Shown here in pieces: positions 41,573 through 51,401 of a DNA stretch of 64,000 bases. Source of the stretch: Enterobacteriaceae bacterium 89 (GTDB lineage Bacteria; Pseudomonadota; Gammaproteobacteria; Enterobacterales; Enterobacteriaceae); NCBI GenBank assembly GCA_014156375.1, contig RQJH01000002.1:526331-590330 (forward strand), written 5' to 3'. The notes beneath the pieces were generated by a model that saw only the letters and a list, made by a program, of their open reading frames with translations, ran no database searches and was not told where the DNA came from. The translations under genes were made by a program, and so were the position numbers. The stretch's first letter is position 1; every line of letters starts with the position of its first letter.

Positions 41573-41751
41573 GGATGGCTCTCTTCTGCGCTCAATGGAC
41601 GGGCTTCGTTTTCCAGCAGCACCGGGATCCCGTCACGCAGCGGGAAAGCCAGGCTGTCGAGTTTGCAGATAAGCTCTTGCTTATCCTGGCTGTAATAGAG
41701 CTTGCCGTTACACACCGGGCAAGCGATGATTTCAAGTAAACGATGATCCAT
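41569..41751 (-). CDS. ycaR: Trm112-like small protein YcaR
   Basis: Small protein of 60 residues ([20 protein letters not shown]...), same length as E. coli YcaR. It has Trm112-like Cys11, Cys14 and Cys29 but only three of the four possible zinc Cys. The true start is at 41751; the frame is open further upstream to a Met at 41796 that is not conserved. It is translationally coupled to kdsB through an ATGA overlap. Function unknown. Confidence 0.93.
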   Translation of the reverse strand: MDHRLLEIIACPVCNGKLYYSQDKQELICKLDSLAFPLRDGIPVLLENEARPLSAEESHP

Positions 41752-41805
41752 TGTTCCTCCAGAGGGAGCAAAAAAGTATGCGCCCAAGCATATCACAGAG
41801 CCCGT

Positions 41806-43035
41806 TCAGGCGGTTTCAATTTCCCATCCCAGCGGCTGAGTGCTGAAAAGGTCACCAGGCTTTTGCCCGATCGTTATGCGACTGGCGCCCTGCCAGCGTG
41901 CAAAATCTGAAATGGCCTGCCGTAAACCCTGCTCCAGCTTCTGGCTGACGCGGACACCGTCCTGCAGGTAGAGAGCAAAAATCTCGAGCTCACCCGTTTT
42001 GCGATGCATTTTGCTGTCCATCCGTCCGACCAGTTTCCCCTGATGCAGCAGAGGCAGGACAAAGTAACCGTGCTGACGCTTTGGTGCAGGCGTGTAGCAT
42101 TCCAGGCGGTAGGTAAAATCAAAAAGCTGTTCGGCGCGCTTGCGATCCCAGACAACTGGATCGAACGGCGAAAGCACCGCACTGTGGGTAGCTGTCAGTT
42201 TTCCGGCCTCCGCTTCATCAAGCAGCGACAGCAGATCGGCATGCAGCCACATCGCTCCCAATCCTTCGACCTCAACGGGGAAAATACGGCCCTCTTCCTG
42301 CCAGCGGGCCAGTAATACAGGAAGAGTCGGCTGGCGAAGGCGATAATAATCCGCCAGCCATTGTGCTTTGAATATGCCCAGACTGCGGGCGCTGTTTTGC
42401 AACATCCGCTCTTCGGCCTGCTCCTGAGACAGCAGATCCCGCTCATCATCCCAGCCTGGCATTACCCGTGAGGTTAAATCGTAGATGCGCTGAAAATTGT
42501 GGCGGCCAATGACCATCACTTTCCCTGAGGTAAATAGCCCTTCCAGGTGGCGCTTGTGCGGCTTCCACTCCCACCAGCCACTCGTCCCTTTCTTCGGGTG
42601 TTCAAAATCAGCTGAGCGAACCGGTCCGTTTTCCTGAATATGAGCCAACAGCGCTTCAATTTCCTCCGCATTCTCCTGCATCCACTCTTCACGATACTTC
42701 CAGCCCATTTTGTGGGGAGCGAGCATCCGGTGGCGGATCAGGGAAAAATCAGTGCGCGGCAGGAAGCAGGCTTCATGCGCCCAGTACTCCATTAACTCTC
42801 CGCGACTGAGTGCTTCATCAAGCCAGGATTGCGGGTAGCTGCCAAGACGGCTGAAAAGCACCAGATACGGGCTACGGGCGACGACGTTGATGGTATCAAT
42901 CTGCAACAGCGACATGCGCTGAATAGTCGACAGCACATCATCCGCAATAGGTTTACGACGGGGCTTTTTCAGCAGGCCTTGTGCGGCAAGATGGAGATGG
43001 CGTGCGGCGGTGAGTGAGAGTTTACGTTCTGACAC
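41806..43035 (-). CDS. ycaQ: DNA interstrand cross-link glycosylase YcaQ
   Basis: HTH_42 (AlkX/AlkZ-type) DNA glycosylase; E. coli YcaQ unhooks nitrogen-mustard interstrand cross-links. 409 residues (E. coli 410). Winged-helix start SLTAARHLHLAAQGL, the LLQIDTINVVARSPYLVLFSRLGSY region, and the conserved Gln-x-Asp (QID) motif that carries the catalytic function in this family. No membrane segment. It sits between lpxK and ycaR. Confidence 0.92.
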   Translation of the reverse strand: MSERKLSLTAARHLHLAAQGLLKKPRRKPIADDVLSTIQRMSLLQIDTINVVARSPYLVLFSRLGSYPQSWLDEALSRGELMEYWAHEACFLPRTDFSLIRHRMLAPHKMGWKYREEWMQENAEEIEALLAHIQENGPVRSADFEHPKKGTSGWWEWKPHKRHLEGLFTSGKVMVIGRHNFQRIYDLTSRVMPGWDDERDLLSQEQAEERMLQNSARSLGIFKAQWLADYYRLRQPTLPVLLARWQEEGRIFPVEVEGLGAMWLHADLLSLLDEAEAGKLTATHSAVLSPFDPVVWDRKRAEQLFDFTYRLECYTPAPKRQHGYFVLPLLHQGKLVGRMDSKMHRKTGELEIFALYLQDGVRVSQKLEQGLRQAISDFARWQGASRITIGQKPGDLFSTQPLGWEIETA

Positions 43036-43076
43036 TGCGTTCTCCTGTCAGGGCGACCGGCACCGCACGCAGTTCG

Positions 43077-44057
43077 CTAGCGGTGCGCCAGAGTCACGAG
43101 TTGTTGGATTAATTGCGACGCACGCCGATCGTCAATCACTGCGTCTACCGGAAGGTACCACCAGTTCTTTTTGGCAAAAGCCCGGCATTTCACCGCATCT
43201 TTTTCCGTCATTACCAGCGTTTGGTTATCGGACGCCAGTGATTCAACTTCTGCGGCATCCAGCGCCTGATGGTCTGAGAGCGCAATGGTTTTCACGGGCT
43301 GCACGCCGCACTGATCGAGGGTGGCAAAAAAGCGGGGCGGATGTCCGATGCCGGCCATCGCCACAACATCAGAAAGCTTAGACACCGCGACTTTCTCACC
43401 GGTCAGCAGATTTACAGCCATTCCTGGCTGCAGCCGCATTGGGATCTCTTCAGCGCGCGGCACTCCACCGTTAACGATAACCGCATCGACGCTTTTCAGC
43501 CGGGAAGCCCGCTCACGCATCGGCCCTGCTGGTAGCCACCAGCCATTACCGAAACGCCTGATGCCGTCGATCACCACGATCTCGACATCGCGAGCCAATC
43601 GGTAATGCTGAAGACCATCATCGGTAATGATGATTTGAGGGGCATGTTCCGCTAACAGTGCCTTCACGGCATCACTTCTGGAGGGAGAAACCGCCACCGG
43701 GACACCGGTGCGCTGATAGATTAAGACAGGTTCATCACCGGCTTCCGCCGTTGTGGTCTGGTCGTTGAGGATCAGTGGATACTGAGCAGCTTTGCCGCCG
43801 TAGCCGCGTGACACCACGCCGACGCGAATGCCCTGCTGCTGCAGCTGTTCCACCAGCCAGATGGCAACGGGGGTTTTCCCGTTGCCTCCGGCGGTCAGAT
43901 TTCCCACGACGGCTACCGGGACAGGTGCTCGCCAGGACTTCTTCAGCCCCAAACGATAGCTCAAGCGAATGGCTCCACTCACCAGGCCATACAGCCAGGA
44001 AAGTGGAAGCAACAGCAGCCAGAGCGGGGATTCACCCGACCAGATTCGTGCGATCAT
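43077..44057 (-). CDS. lpxK: Tetraacyldisaccharide 4'-kinase LpxK
   Basis: Phosphorylates the 4' position of the lipid A disaccharide. 326 residues (E. coli 328). An N-terminal membrane helix ([17 protein letters not shown]) anchors it on the inner leaflet; the P-loop is [11 protein letters not shown] (about 52-62), and [12 protein letters not shown] is the second conserved motif of the family. It overlaps msbA by four bases, pairing lipid A phosphorylation with its flipping. Confidence 0.98.
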   Translation of the reverse strand: MIARIWSGESPLWLLLLPLSWLYGLVSGAIRLSYRLGLKKSWRAPVPVAVVGNLTAGGNGKTPVAIWLVEQLQQQGIRVGVVSRGYGGKAAQYPLILNDQTTTAEAGDEPVLIYQRTGVPVAVSPSRSDAVKALLAEHAPQIIITDDGLQHYRLARDVEIVVIDGIRRFGNGWWLPAGPMRERASRLKSVDAVIVNGGVPRAEEIPMRLQPGMAVNLLTGEKVAVSKLSDVVAMAGIGHPPRFFATLDQCGVQPVKTIALSDHQALDAAEVESLASDNQTLVMTEKDAVKCRAFAKKNWWYLPVDAVIDDRRASQLIQQLVTLAHR

Positions 44058-45802
44058 TGACCAAACTGCATTTTGTGCAATTGAGCATACACACCGCGGT
44101 GTTCCAGCAGATCCGCGTGGCTTCCGCGCTCGATAATGAGGCCATCTTCCACCACCACAATCTCATCTGCTTTTTCGATGGTTGACAGGCGGTGTGCGAT
44201 CACCAGCGAGGTACGGTTTTTCTGCAGTTCATCTAATGCAGCCTGAATTGCACGCTCGGATTCGGTATCCAGTGCAGAAGTCGCTTCATCGAGGATCAGG
44301 ATTGGCGTGTCACGCAGCAGCGCACGGGCAATGGCTATACGCTGGCGCTGGCCGCCGGAAAGCAGCACGCCGTTCTCACCAATGATCGTGTCCAGTCCCT
44401 GATCCATCTTATTGATAAAGTCCATCGCATGAGCCATTTTGGCGGCTCTTTCGATGTCTTCACGGCTGTAGACGTCGGTACGGGCATAGGCGATGTTATT
44501 GGCTACCGTATCGTTAAACAGGTGCACGTTTTGCGATACCAGCGCTACCTGATCGCGCAGGGAAGCCAGGGTATATTCGCGAATGTCATGCCCGTCGAGC
44601 GCGATGGTACCGGAATCGACATCGTAGAAGCGGGTAATCAGGCTGGCGATGGTTGATTTACCGGAGCCTGAGCGCCCAACCAGTGCTACGGTTTTTCCTT
44701 CAGGGATATGCAGCTCGATATTACGCAATGCCGGAACTTCACGTCCTGGATAGGTAAAGGTCACATTGCTGAACTTCACGTCACCTTTAGCACGCTCGAT
44801 CACGCGGGTGCCTTCGTCTTTTTCCTGCTCGCTATCGAGGATAGCAAACAGCGTCTGGCAGGCTGCCATCCCACGCTGGAACTGGGCGTTGACGTTAGTC
44901 AGGGATTTCAGCGGGCGCATCAGCGCAATCATCGAAGAGAAGACAACGGTGATGGTACCAGCAGTCAGCGTATCCATAACGCTTGGGAAGCTGGCGGCAT
45001 ACAGCACGAAAGCCAGAGCCAGAGAAGCAATCAGCTGAATGATCGGATCGGAGATGGAAGAAGCAGACACCATCTTCATACCCTGCAGACGCATCTTGTT
45101 GCTGACTTTGTCGAAGCGGCTGGTTTCCACTTCCTGACCGCCAAACATCAGCACTTCTTTGTGCCCTTTCAGCATCTGCTCTGCGCTGGTGGTCACCTGC
45201 CCCATCGTATTCTGCATGTTTTTGCTGATATTACGGAAGCGTTTGGATACCACACGGATCGCGATTGACACAATCGGTGCCAGCACGATTAGGATCAGCG
45301 ACAGCTGCCAGCTGTAGTAGAACATCATCACGAACAAGCCAATGATGGAAGCGCCTTCACGCACCACGGTAATCAGTGCGCTGGAAGAAGACGATGCCAC
45401 CTGCTCAGAATCGTAGGTGATGCGGGAAAGGAGCGTGCCCGTGGACTGTTTATCAAAAAACGCGACCGGCATACCCATCATGTGGCCAAACAGGCGGCGA
45501 CGCATAGTCATGACCACCTTGCCTGAAACCCATGAAATACAATAACTTGAAATATAGCTAGTGATGCCTCGAAGGACCATCAGGCCGATCACAACCAGCG
45601 GCATCCACAGCAGCACAGAGCGATCCGTTTTACCAAAACCATCATCCAGTAACGGTTTGAGAAGCGACAGCATAAAAGTATCGCTGGCGGCGTTAAGGAT
45701 TAACGCAACCGCAGACACTGCCAGCCCGGCTTTAAAAGGCGCAATCGTTGGCCAAAGTCGGCGGAAAGTCTGCCACGTGGAGAGATCTTTGTCGTTCTGC
45801 AT
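44054..45802 (-). CDS. msbA: Lipid A ABC flippase MsbA
   Basis: Homodimeric ABC exporter that flips core-lipid A from the inner to the outer leaflet of the inner membrane. 582 residues as in E. coli. N-terminal six-helix transmembrane domain, then an ATPase with Walker [10 protein letters not shown], the Q-loop [10 protein letters not shown], signature LLSGGQRQR, Walker [13 protein letters not shown] and switch [10 protein letters not shown]. It starts 36 bases after ycaI and overlaps lpxK. Confidence 0.98.
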   Translation of the reverse strand: MQNDKDLSTWQTFRRLWPTIAPFKAGLAVSAVALILNAASDTFMLSLLKPLLDDGFGKTDRSVLLWMPLVVIGLMVLRGITSYISSYCISWVSGKVVMTMRRRLFGHMMGMPVAFFDKQSTGTLLSRITYDSEQVASSSSSALITVVREGASIIGLFVMMFYYSWQLSLILIVLAPIVSIAIRVVSKRFRNISKNMQNTMGQVTTSAEQMLKGHKEVLMFGGQEVETSRFDKVSNKMRLQGMKMVSASSISDPIIQLIASLALAFVLYAASFPSVMDTLTAGTITVVFSSMIALMRPLKSLTNVNAQFQRGMAACQTLFAILDSEQEKDEGTRVIERAKGDVKFSNVTFTYPGREVPALRNIELHIPEGKTVALVGRSGSGKSTIASLITRFYDVDSGTIALDGHDIREYTLASLRDQVALVSQNVHLFNDTVANNIAYARTDVYSREDIERAAKMAHAMDFINKMDQGLDTIIGENGVLLSGGQRQRIAIARALLRDTPILILDEATSALDTESERAIQAALDELQKNRTSLVIAHRLSTIEKADEIVVVEDGLIIERGSHADLLEHRGVYAQLHKMQFGQ

Positions 45803-45838
45803 TCAAAAAACCAGCTTATGTTGAAATAGCCGCACATT

Positions 45839-48100
45839 CTACCCGTTATCCTGGGTATCGCCAAACCACTGATGGTACCAGCGGGGGAAAATTTGATCGC
45901 GTAAGCTCTGGATTTGCCAGTCTTCCGTCGAAAAAGTGACCGTCACTTGCCCCTGATGGGGCGTATCGAGCCATTGGTAATTCTGCTGCTGATAGCGGGC
46001 TTTAACCTTGATGGAAGGCAAATGCCAGGCGTTATAGCGTGCCGCAGAGGCCAGGGCAATCTGCCCACCGACCTGCCGCAGCAAAGCCACGGACGAAGAA
46101 GTTGAGCTGCCATGATGAGGCACCTGAACAAGTGTAGACCTAAGATGCTGCCAGTAATGGCTCAGCATCGACATTTCTGCAGGCGTTTCAATGTCTCCGG
46201 TCAACAGAACGCTGTGATGTCCGTCGTCGACGCTGACCACGCAGGAGCGATTATTGCCCGTTTCTTTGGTACCTGGCAGCGGCCAGTGAGCCTGAAACCT
46301 CAGGCCCTGCCACTGCCAGGACTCCCCGCGAAAACAGGGCTGATGCCCTTTCCACGGCAAAGGGCTTCGGACCCACAGCCCGGGCCAGACGCGCTGCAAG
46401 GTTTCAAGCCCGCCGCGGTGATCGAGATGTTCATGGCTGAGAATGATGCCCTCAGGCTGTAAATGGTGCCAGCGCAGCCACGGCACAATCAGCTGCTGGC
46501 CAGTATCGCCGCCCGGCCACGCCAGCCCGGTATCATACAGCAGCGCTTTTCCGTTTCGGGCAATCACCATCGCCAGCCCCTGCCCGACATCCAGCATGGT
46601 CACTGACCAGCGCCGATCGGGGGGATAATGCCAGAACGGCTGAGCCAGGAGCGCGCAGCAGGTTATGGTTAATCCTGGTGACGAGCGCCACAAATGAAAA
46701 CGCCAGAACAGAATCCCGAGCCAGGGTAAGAATGCCAGCCATTGCCAGCGCTGGTCCAGCTCTGCCCAGCCCTCCGGCATCCGTTCAAGCAGCCAAAACA
46801 ACAGCGCCAGAACTCGGTCAGCCAGCAGCCATATTCCATCCTCAAGGACAACAGGCCCGCAAAAATGCAGCAGCAGCCCTGCCAGCAAAAGCGGTAACTC
46901 CATTAACGTGACGACTGGAACGGCAATCAGATTCGCAGGAACCGACATCCACGCCATGCCATGAAAAACCGCCACCTGCATTGGGAGCAAAAGCAGCATG
47001 AGCCCCAGCTGTAGGTGCACCAGCCCATACAAATTTCTTAGCCAAAACCCTACCACGTGCCGCCAGGTTGGCCCCCATTGGTACCAGAAGATCAGCGTCA
47101 GCACAGCAAAAGCCGATAGCCATAAGCTCTGCGACAGAATGGCCAGCGGATCGATAACAATAATGGCTGCCACACAGCACAACCACACTTCCAGGGGCGT
47201 CCAGCGACGCCCGAGTAACCTCAGCGCCAGCCAGCAGCAGGCAGCCATCAGCGTTCTCTGTGCAGGAGGCTGAAAACCACTGAGCCAGGCGTAAATCATT
47301 GCCAGCAGCAAACCACCCAGCAGGGGCGCTCGCCAGTTTATCCACCGGCACGGCAGCAGCCCTTGCAGCACACGCAGGATGAACCAGCCAAGCAACGCCA
47401 CCAGCGAGACGTGTAACCCGGAAATCGCCAGCAAATGTGCGGTTCCCGTTCTTTGCAGCAGCAGCTTCAACTCCGCAGGAACCGCTGACTTCTCTCCCAC
47501 CGCCAGGGCCAGCATGACGCTTCCCCAGCGATACGCCGCGAGGCTTTGCTGAACAGAGGCCACAATTCGTGAACGCAGACTGCATCGCCCTTCCAGCAGC
47601 TGAGCCTGCACAATTCGTCCTGTCAGCGGCAGATGTTGTGACACCGCATGACGCTGACTGTCGAAGATGCCCTCATTCAGTTGCCCGTGAACGGGCCTTG
47701 CTTTCAGGGTCATGCGCCACTTTTGCCCCGCGCAGGGATTTACGGGAAGCTGCTGACCATAAAACGCTACACCCGGGGCTGGAAACTGCCGCAGGCCATT
47801 AATCCGCGTCAGCCGGGCAATCAGCCGGTTTTCTCCCCCTGCCGCAGTTACTACCACTTCCGCCACCAGAGGTTTTCCTGCCAGAGTGCGAGTAGGTTGT
47901 ATGACCAGCCAGGCGCAGAGAATGCTCCAGCAAAACGACAGCAGGATTAGTCCTGCAAGCCGACTGAGTCCTTTTTTAGCACAAAGCGCCGCCCCAACAA
48001 GCGCTGTCAGTCCCGTTAAGACTGGCGGTGGTAGCTGTGGCAGCCACAACAATGGTGTTGCGCCAAGGATGACGCAGATAGCCAGTATGGGTAATCGCAT
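45839..48100 (-). CDS. ycaI: ComEC/Rec2-like DNA-uptake channel protein YcaI
   Basis: Polytopic inner-membrane protein of 753 residues, homolog of ComEC/Rec2, the channel that takes single-stranded DNA into the cytoplasm. Order: N-terminal membrane helices and DUF4131 OB-like domain, the Competence domain with many helices (about 190-460), and a C-terminal metallo-beta-lactamase domain with ILSHEHLDHRGG and HHGSSTSS. All three parts are complete. Natural competence is not normally seen in enterobacteria, so it may serve DNA use as nutrient. It heads the msbA-lpxK cluster. Confidence 0.93.
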   Translation of the reverse strand: MRLPILAICVILGATPLLWLPQLPPPVLTGLTALVGAALCAKKGLSRLAGLILLSFCWSILCAWLVIQPTRTLAGKPLVAEVVVTAAGGENRLIARLTRINGLRQFPAPGVAFYGQQLPVNPCAGQKWRMTLKARPVHGQLNEGIFDSQRHAVSQHLPLTGRIVQAQLLEGRCSLRSRIVASVQQSLAAYRWGSVMLALAVGEKSAVPAELKLLLQRTGTAHLLAISGLHVSLVALLGWFILRVLQGLLPCRWINWRAPLLGGLLLAMIYAWLSGFQPPAQRTLMAACCWLALRLLGRRWTPLEVWLCCVAAIIVIDPLAILSQSLWLSAFAVLTLIFWYQWGPTWRHVVGFWLRNLYGLVHLQLGLMLLLLPMQVAVFHGMAWMSVPANLIAVPVVTLMELPLLLAGLLLHFCGPVVLEDGIWLLADRVLALLFWLLERMPEGWAELDQRWQWLAFLPWLGILFWRFHLWRSSPGLTITCCALLAQPFWHYPPDRRWSVTMLDVGQGLAMVIARNGKALLYDTGLAWPGGDTGQQLIVPWLRWHHLQPEGIILSHEHLDHRGGLETLQRVWPGLWVRSPLPWKGHQPCFRGESWQWQGLRFQAHWPLPGTKETGNNRSCVVSVDDGHHSVLLTGDIETPAEMSMLSHYWQHLRSTLVQVPHHGSSTSSSVALLRQVGGQIALASAARYNAWHLPSIKVKARYQQQNYQWLDTPHQGQVTVTFSTEDWQIQSLRDQIFPRWYHQWFGDTQDNG

Positions 48101-48266
48101 CGTCCCCTCCCTGTCCGGCTAAGTGTCGCGAACATCAGGAGGATCGTCATCTGCGAGATTTAAATAATGCGTAAGGCTTTCAGAGGAATCACAAAGGCTT
48201 GCAGCAGTCTCAGTGACTTTGCGAGGCAGCTTGGGAATGTGGGTGATGACATGGCACAAAAACGAA

Positions 48267-48288
48267 AAAAGCACCCGCAGGTGCTTTT
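48267..48288 (-). terminator. Terminator of ihfB
   Basis: Arms AAAAGCACC and GGTGCTTTT with a 4-base loop, followed on the minus strand by TTTTTTCG. It separates ihfB from ycaI. Confidence 0.92.
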
Positions 48289-48322
48289 CTCTCGCTCAAG
48301 TTTTGCAGTTTCCCGCAGCAAC

Positions 48323-48607
48323 TCAACCGTAAATATTGGCGCGATCGCGCAGTTCTTTACCCGGCTTAAAGTGCGGAACGTATTTACCTTCCAGCTCGAC
48401 TTTATCGCCTGTTTTTGGGTTGCGCCCAACGCGTGGGGCACGGTAGTGCAAGGAGAAGCTGCCGAAACCGCGGATTTCGATGCGCTCGCCCTGGGCCAGC
48501 GTAGAGGCCATATGTTCCAGCATCTCTTTCACAGCATCTTCAACCGCTTTCGCAGGAATGTGAGATTGCTGGGTTGCAAGTCTTTCGATGAGCTCTGACT
48601 TGGTCAT
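48323..48607 (-). CDS. ihfB: Integration host factor subunit beta
   Basis: Nucleoid-associated protein that sharply bends DNA as a heterodimer with IhfA. 94 residues as in E. coli, starting [20 protein letters not shown]. The DNA-minor-groove arm is seen as [21 protein letters not shown] with the conserved Pro. It follows rpsA at 129 bases, as in E. coli, where it is made both from its own promoter and by read-through from rpsA. Confidence 0.98.
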   Translation of the reverse strand: MTKSELIERLATQQSHIPAKAVEDAVKEMLEHMASTLAQGERIEIRGFGSFSLHYRAPRVGRNPKTGDKVELEGKYVPHFKPGKELRDRANIYG

Positions 48608-48653
48608 GATTCCTCCGGTTTCCTTTCAGGAAAGGTTAAGCTGACAGCTTGAA

Positions 48654-48677
48654 CAAGGGCGGCCGTAGCCGCCCTTT
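48654..48677 (-). terminator. Hairpin between rpsA and ihfB
   Basis: Nine-base GC-rich stem AAGGGCGGC / GCCGCCCTT around CGTA. The minus-strand tail is TTGTTC, so it is probably a partial terminator that allows some read-through to ihfB. Confidence 0.6.
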
Positions 48678-48736
48678 GTTGTTGATTACAGGACGAATCC
48701 TGCAATCTGTCAAGTTACTCGTGAAGAGTGACTTGA

Positions 48737-50410
48737 TTACTCGCCTTTAGCTGCTTTGAATGCTTCAGCCATAGCGTTAGAGAAGTTGCCTTCTTCCTGT
48801 TTGTTGTTAACAGAAGCGATTGCATCTTTCTCGTCAGCTTCGTCTTTAGCACGAACAGACAGGCTGATTGCACGGTTCTTACGGTCAACACCGGTGAATT
48901 TAGCTTCAACGTCGTCGCCTACGCTCAGAACCAGAGTTGCATCTTCAACGCGGTCACGGGATGCTTCAGAAGCACGCAGGTAACCTTCAACGCCGTCAGC
49001 CAGCTCTACGGTTGCGCCTTTAGCGTCAACTGCAGTCACTTTACCGTTAACGATAGCGCCTTTCTTGTTCAGAGCAACCCAGTTGTTGAACGGATCTTCA
49101 GCCAGCTGTTTCACGCCCAGGGAGATGCGCTCACGCTCTGCGTCAACCTGCAGAACAACGGCAGCGATTTCGTCGCCTTTCTTGAATTCACGAACTGCTT
49201 CTTCGCCTGCAACGTTCCAGGAGATGTCAGACAGGTGAACCAGACCGTCGATGCCGCCGTCCAGGCCGATGAAGATACCGAAGTCAGTGATAGACTTGAT
49301 TTTACCTTCAACGCGGTCGCCCTTGTTGTGGGTTTCAGCGAACTGCTGCCATGGGTTGTTTTTGCACTGCTTCAGACCCAGGGAGATACGACGACGTTCT
49401 TCGTCGATGTCCAGAACCATAACTTCTACAACATCACCCACGTTAACAACTTTGGATGGGTGGATGTTTTTGTTGGTCCAGTCCATTTCGGAAACGTGTA
49501 CCAGGCCTTCAACGCCTTCTTCGATTTCAACGAAGCAGCCGTAGTCGGTCAGGTTGGTCACGCGGCCAGTCAGCTTGGTGCCTTCTGGGTAACGCTTAGC
49601 GATAGCTACCCATGGATCTTCGCCCAGCTGTTTCAGGCCGAGGGATACACGAGTACGTTCGCGGTCGAACTTCAGCACTTTAACAGTGATTTCGTCGCCA
49701 ACGTTTACGATTTCGCTTGGATGCTTAACGCGTTTCCATGCCATATCAGTGATGTGCAGCAGGCCGTCAACGCCGCCCAGATCAACGAATGCACCGTAGT
49801 CAGTGAGGTTCTTAACGATACCTTTAACTTCCATGCCTTCCTGCAGGTTTTCCAGCAGCTGATCGCGCTCTGCGCTGTTCTCGGACTCGATAACGGCACG
49901 ACGAGAAACAACAACGTTGTTACGTTTCTGGTCCAGCTTGATTACTTTGAACTCAAGCTCTTTGCCTTCCAGGTGCAGGGTGTCGCGCACTGGACGCACG
50001 TCTACCAGAGAACCTGGCAGGAACGCACGAATACCGTTCAGCTCAACAGTGAAGCCACCTTTAACTTTGCCGTTGATAACACCGGTAACAGTTTCAGCGT
50101 CTTCGTAAGCTTTTTCCAGCGTGATCCAAGCTTCGTGACGTTTAGCTTTCTCACGGGACAGCAGAGTCTCACCGAAGCCGTCTTCTACTGCATCCAGAGC
50201 AACGTCAACTTCGTCACCAACCTGGATTTCCAGTTCGCCGGCTGCGTTTTTGAACTGCTCTGCAGGGATTGCAGATTCAGATTTCAGGCCCGCATCAACC
50301 AGAACAACGTCTTTGTCGATAGAGACAACAACGCCACGAACGATGGAACCCGGACGGGTTTCGATTTCTTTCAGGGATTCTTCAAACAGTTGAGCAAAAG
50401 ATTCAGTCAT
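48737..50410 (-). CDS. rpsA: 30S ribosomal protein S1
   Basis: Large RNA-binding ribosomal protein needed to recruit mRNAs, also the alpha subunit of Q-beta replicase. 557 residues as in E. coli, with six S1 domains (for example [40 protein letters not shown] and [20 protein letters not shown]). Start [17 protein letters not shown]. No strong Shine-Dalgarno precedes the ATG (only GAAG). The upstream leader folds into three hairpins, the arrangement linked to S1 autoregulation in E. coli. Codon use marks very high expression. Confidence 0.98.
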   Translation of the reverse strand: MTESFAQLFEESLKEIETRPGSIVRGVVVSIDKDVVLVDAGLKSESAIPAEQFKNAAGELEIQVGDEVDVALDAVEDGFGETLLSREKAKRHEAWITLEKAYEDAETVTGVINGKVKGGFTVELNGIRAFLPGSLVDVRPVRDTLHLEGKELEFKVIKLDQKRNNVVVSRRAVIESENSAERDQLLENLQEGMEVKGIVKNLTDYGAFVDLGGVDGLLHITDMAWKRVKHPSEIVNVGDEITVKVLKFDRERTRVSLGLKQLGEDPWVAIAKRYPEGTKLTGRVTNLTDYGCFVEIEEGVEGLVHVSEMDWTNKNIHPSKVVNVGDVVEVMVLDIDEERRRISLGLKQCKNNPWQQFAETHNKGDRVEGKIKSITDFGIFIGLDGGIDGLVHLSDISWNVAGEEAVREFKKGDEIAAVVLQVDAERERISLGVKQLAEDPFNNWVALNKKGAIVNGKVTAVDAKGATVELADGVEGYLRASEASRDRVEDATLVLSVGDDVEAKFTGVDRKNRAISLSVRAKDEADEKDAIASVNNKQEEGNFSNAMAEAFKAAKGE

Positions 50411-50412
50411 GT

Positions 50413-50500
50413 TTAATCTTCAAAAGTTAGATTAACGTCCATCTGACCTCATGTCGGATGGGGTTGTTTTACATACCCGCTCACACTCCGTTGCAGCGGG
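50413..50500 (-). promoter_or_regulatory. Three-hairpin leader of rpsA mRNA
   Basis: Read on the minus strand: CCCGCT / AGCGGG (50476-50500) with GGA in its loop; CCATC / GATGG (50439-50461) with GAGG in its loop; and TTAATCT / AGATTAA (50413-50435) with loop AACTTTTGA just before the ATG. In E. coli a three-hairpin leader with GGA loops replaces a Shine-Dalgarno and allows S1 to repress its own synthesis. The same layout is visible. Confidence 0.75.
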
Positions 50501-50535
50501 GGTACTACGAAATTCGGAGGCTTGCTGCGTTTAAA

Positions 50536-51219
50536 TCAGGCAGCAGCCAGTTTTTGGCGCGCGTATTGTAACGCTTTTTCAATCACTTGCTCAATGCTTA
50601 ATCGTGTGGAATCCAACACTAAAGCATCGGCTGCAGGAACTAACGGTGCTACCGCACGGTTGCGATCGCGGTCGTCGCGCTCCTTGATCTCGGCCAAAAG
50701 GCGATCAAAGTTAACACTAAAGCCCTTTTCCTGCAACTGAAGCATACGGCGCTGCGCACGTTCTTCCGGTGAGGCATCAAGGAAAATTTTGACCGGCGCA
50801 TCAGTGAAAACGACGGTGCCCATATCGCGACCATCGGCAATCAATCCCGGTGCTTCACGGAAGGCGCGTTGACGACGCAGCAGCGCTTCACGAACGCGTG
50901 GGAATGCCGCCACCTGTGATGCCGCATTGGCAACTTCCTGAGTACGGATTTCACCGCTGACGTCTTCGCCTTCCAGAATCACTTCCAGATTGCCATCGGT
51001 CGACACAAAACGTACATCCAGATGCGCCGCAAGCGGAACCAGTGCCTCTTCAGAGGTCACATCCACGTGATGATGTAATGCCGCCAGGGCCAGCACGCGG
51101 TAAATCGCGCCGGAATCCAGCAGATGCCATTGCAATGCTTCCGCCATTGCTTTGCACAGAGTGCCTTTCCCGGCGCCGCTAGGCCCGTCAATGGTGATTA
51201 CTGGGGCAATTGCCGTCAT
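50536..51219 (-). CDS. cmk: Cytidylate kinase
   Basis: Phosphorylates CMP and dCMP with ATP. The start at 51219 ([20 protein letters not shown]) gives 227 residues as in E. coli; the five codons of upstream open frame carry the ribosome-binding region AAGGAGAAAACG. P-loop GPSGAGKGT at 12-20 and the [13 protein letters not shown] loop. It lies upstream of rpsA as in E. coli. The K-12 gene ycaL, which normally separates cmk from aroA, is absent. Confidence 0.97.
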   Translation of the reverse strand: MTAIAPVITIDGPSGAGKGTLCKAMAEALQWHLLDSGAIYRVLALAALHHHVDVTSEEALVPLAAHLDVRFVSTDGNLEVILEGEDVSGEIRTQEVANAASQVAAFPRVREALLRRQRAFREAPGLIADGRDMGTVVFTDAPVKIFLDASPEERAQRRMLQLQEKGFSVNFDRLLAEIKERDDRDRNRAVAPLVPAADALVLDSTRLSIEQVIEKALQYARQKLAAA

Positions 51220-51367
51220 CGTTTTCTCCTTCAAAAGGCGTCAGTTACATAAACGCCGCGCATTATACGCGCCATTGCCCATATCGGGTAATGCTGGTTG
51301 CAAATAACAGATTGTTTGAAGGTGAGTGTAGAAGAAATGAACAGAGTGGATGTCAGGAAGCGTAAGT

Positions 51368-51395
51368 CTGCGCTACGCCAGCAGGCGCAGCGCAG
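51368..51395 (-). terminator. Stable hairpin after aroA
   Basis: On the minus strand CTGCGCTGCGCC, a TGCT loop and GGCGTAGCGCAG form a 12-base stem with one G-T pair, seven bases past the aroA stop. There is no T run, so it is an atypical or Rho-dependent end, or a REP-like unit. Confidence 0.6.
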
Positions 51396-51401
51396 CGGCT
51401 A

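Noticed and set aside
45936-45947. GTGACCGTCACT as a matS site for MatP
   Set aside because: matS is GTGAC-N3-GTCAC; here the spacer is only one base, and it lies in ycaI coding sequence.
45839-48100. A natural-competence system
   Set aside because: Only the ComEC homolog ycaI is present, in its conserved enterobacterial place; no other uptake genes are in the window.
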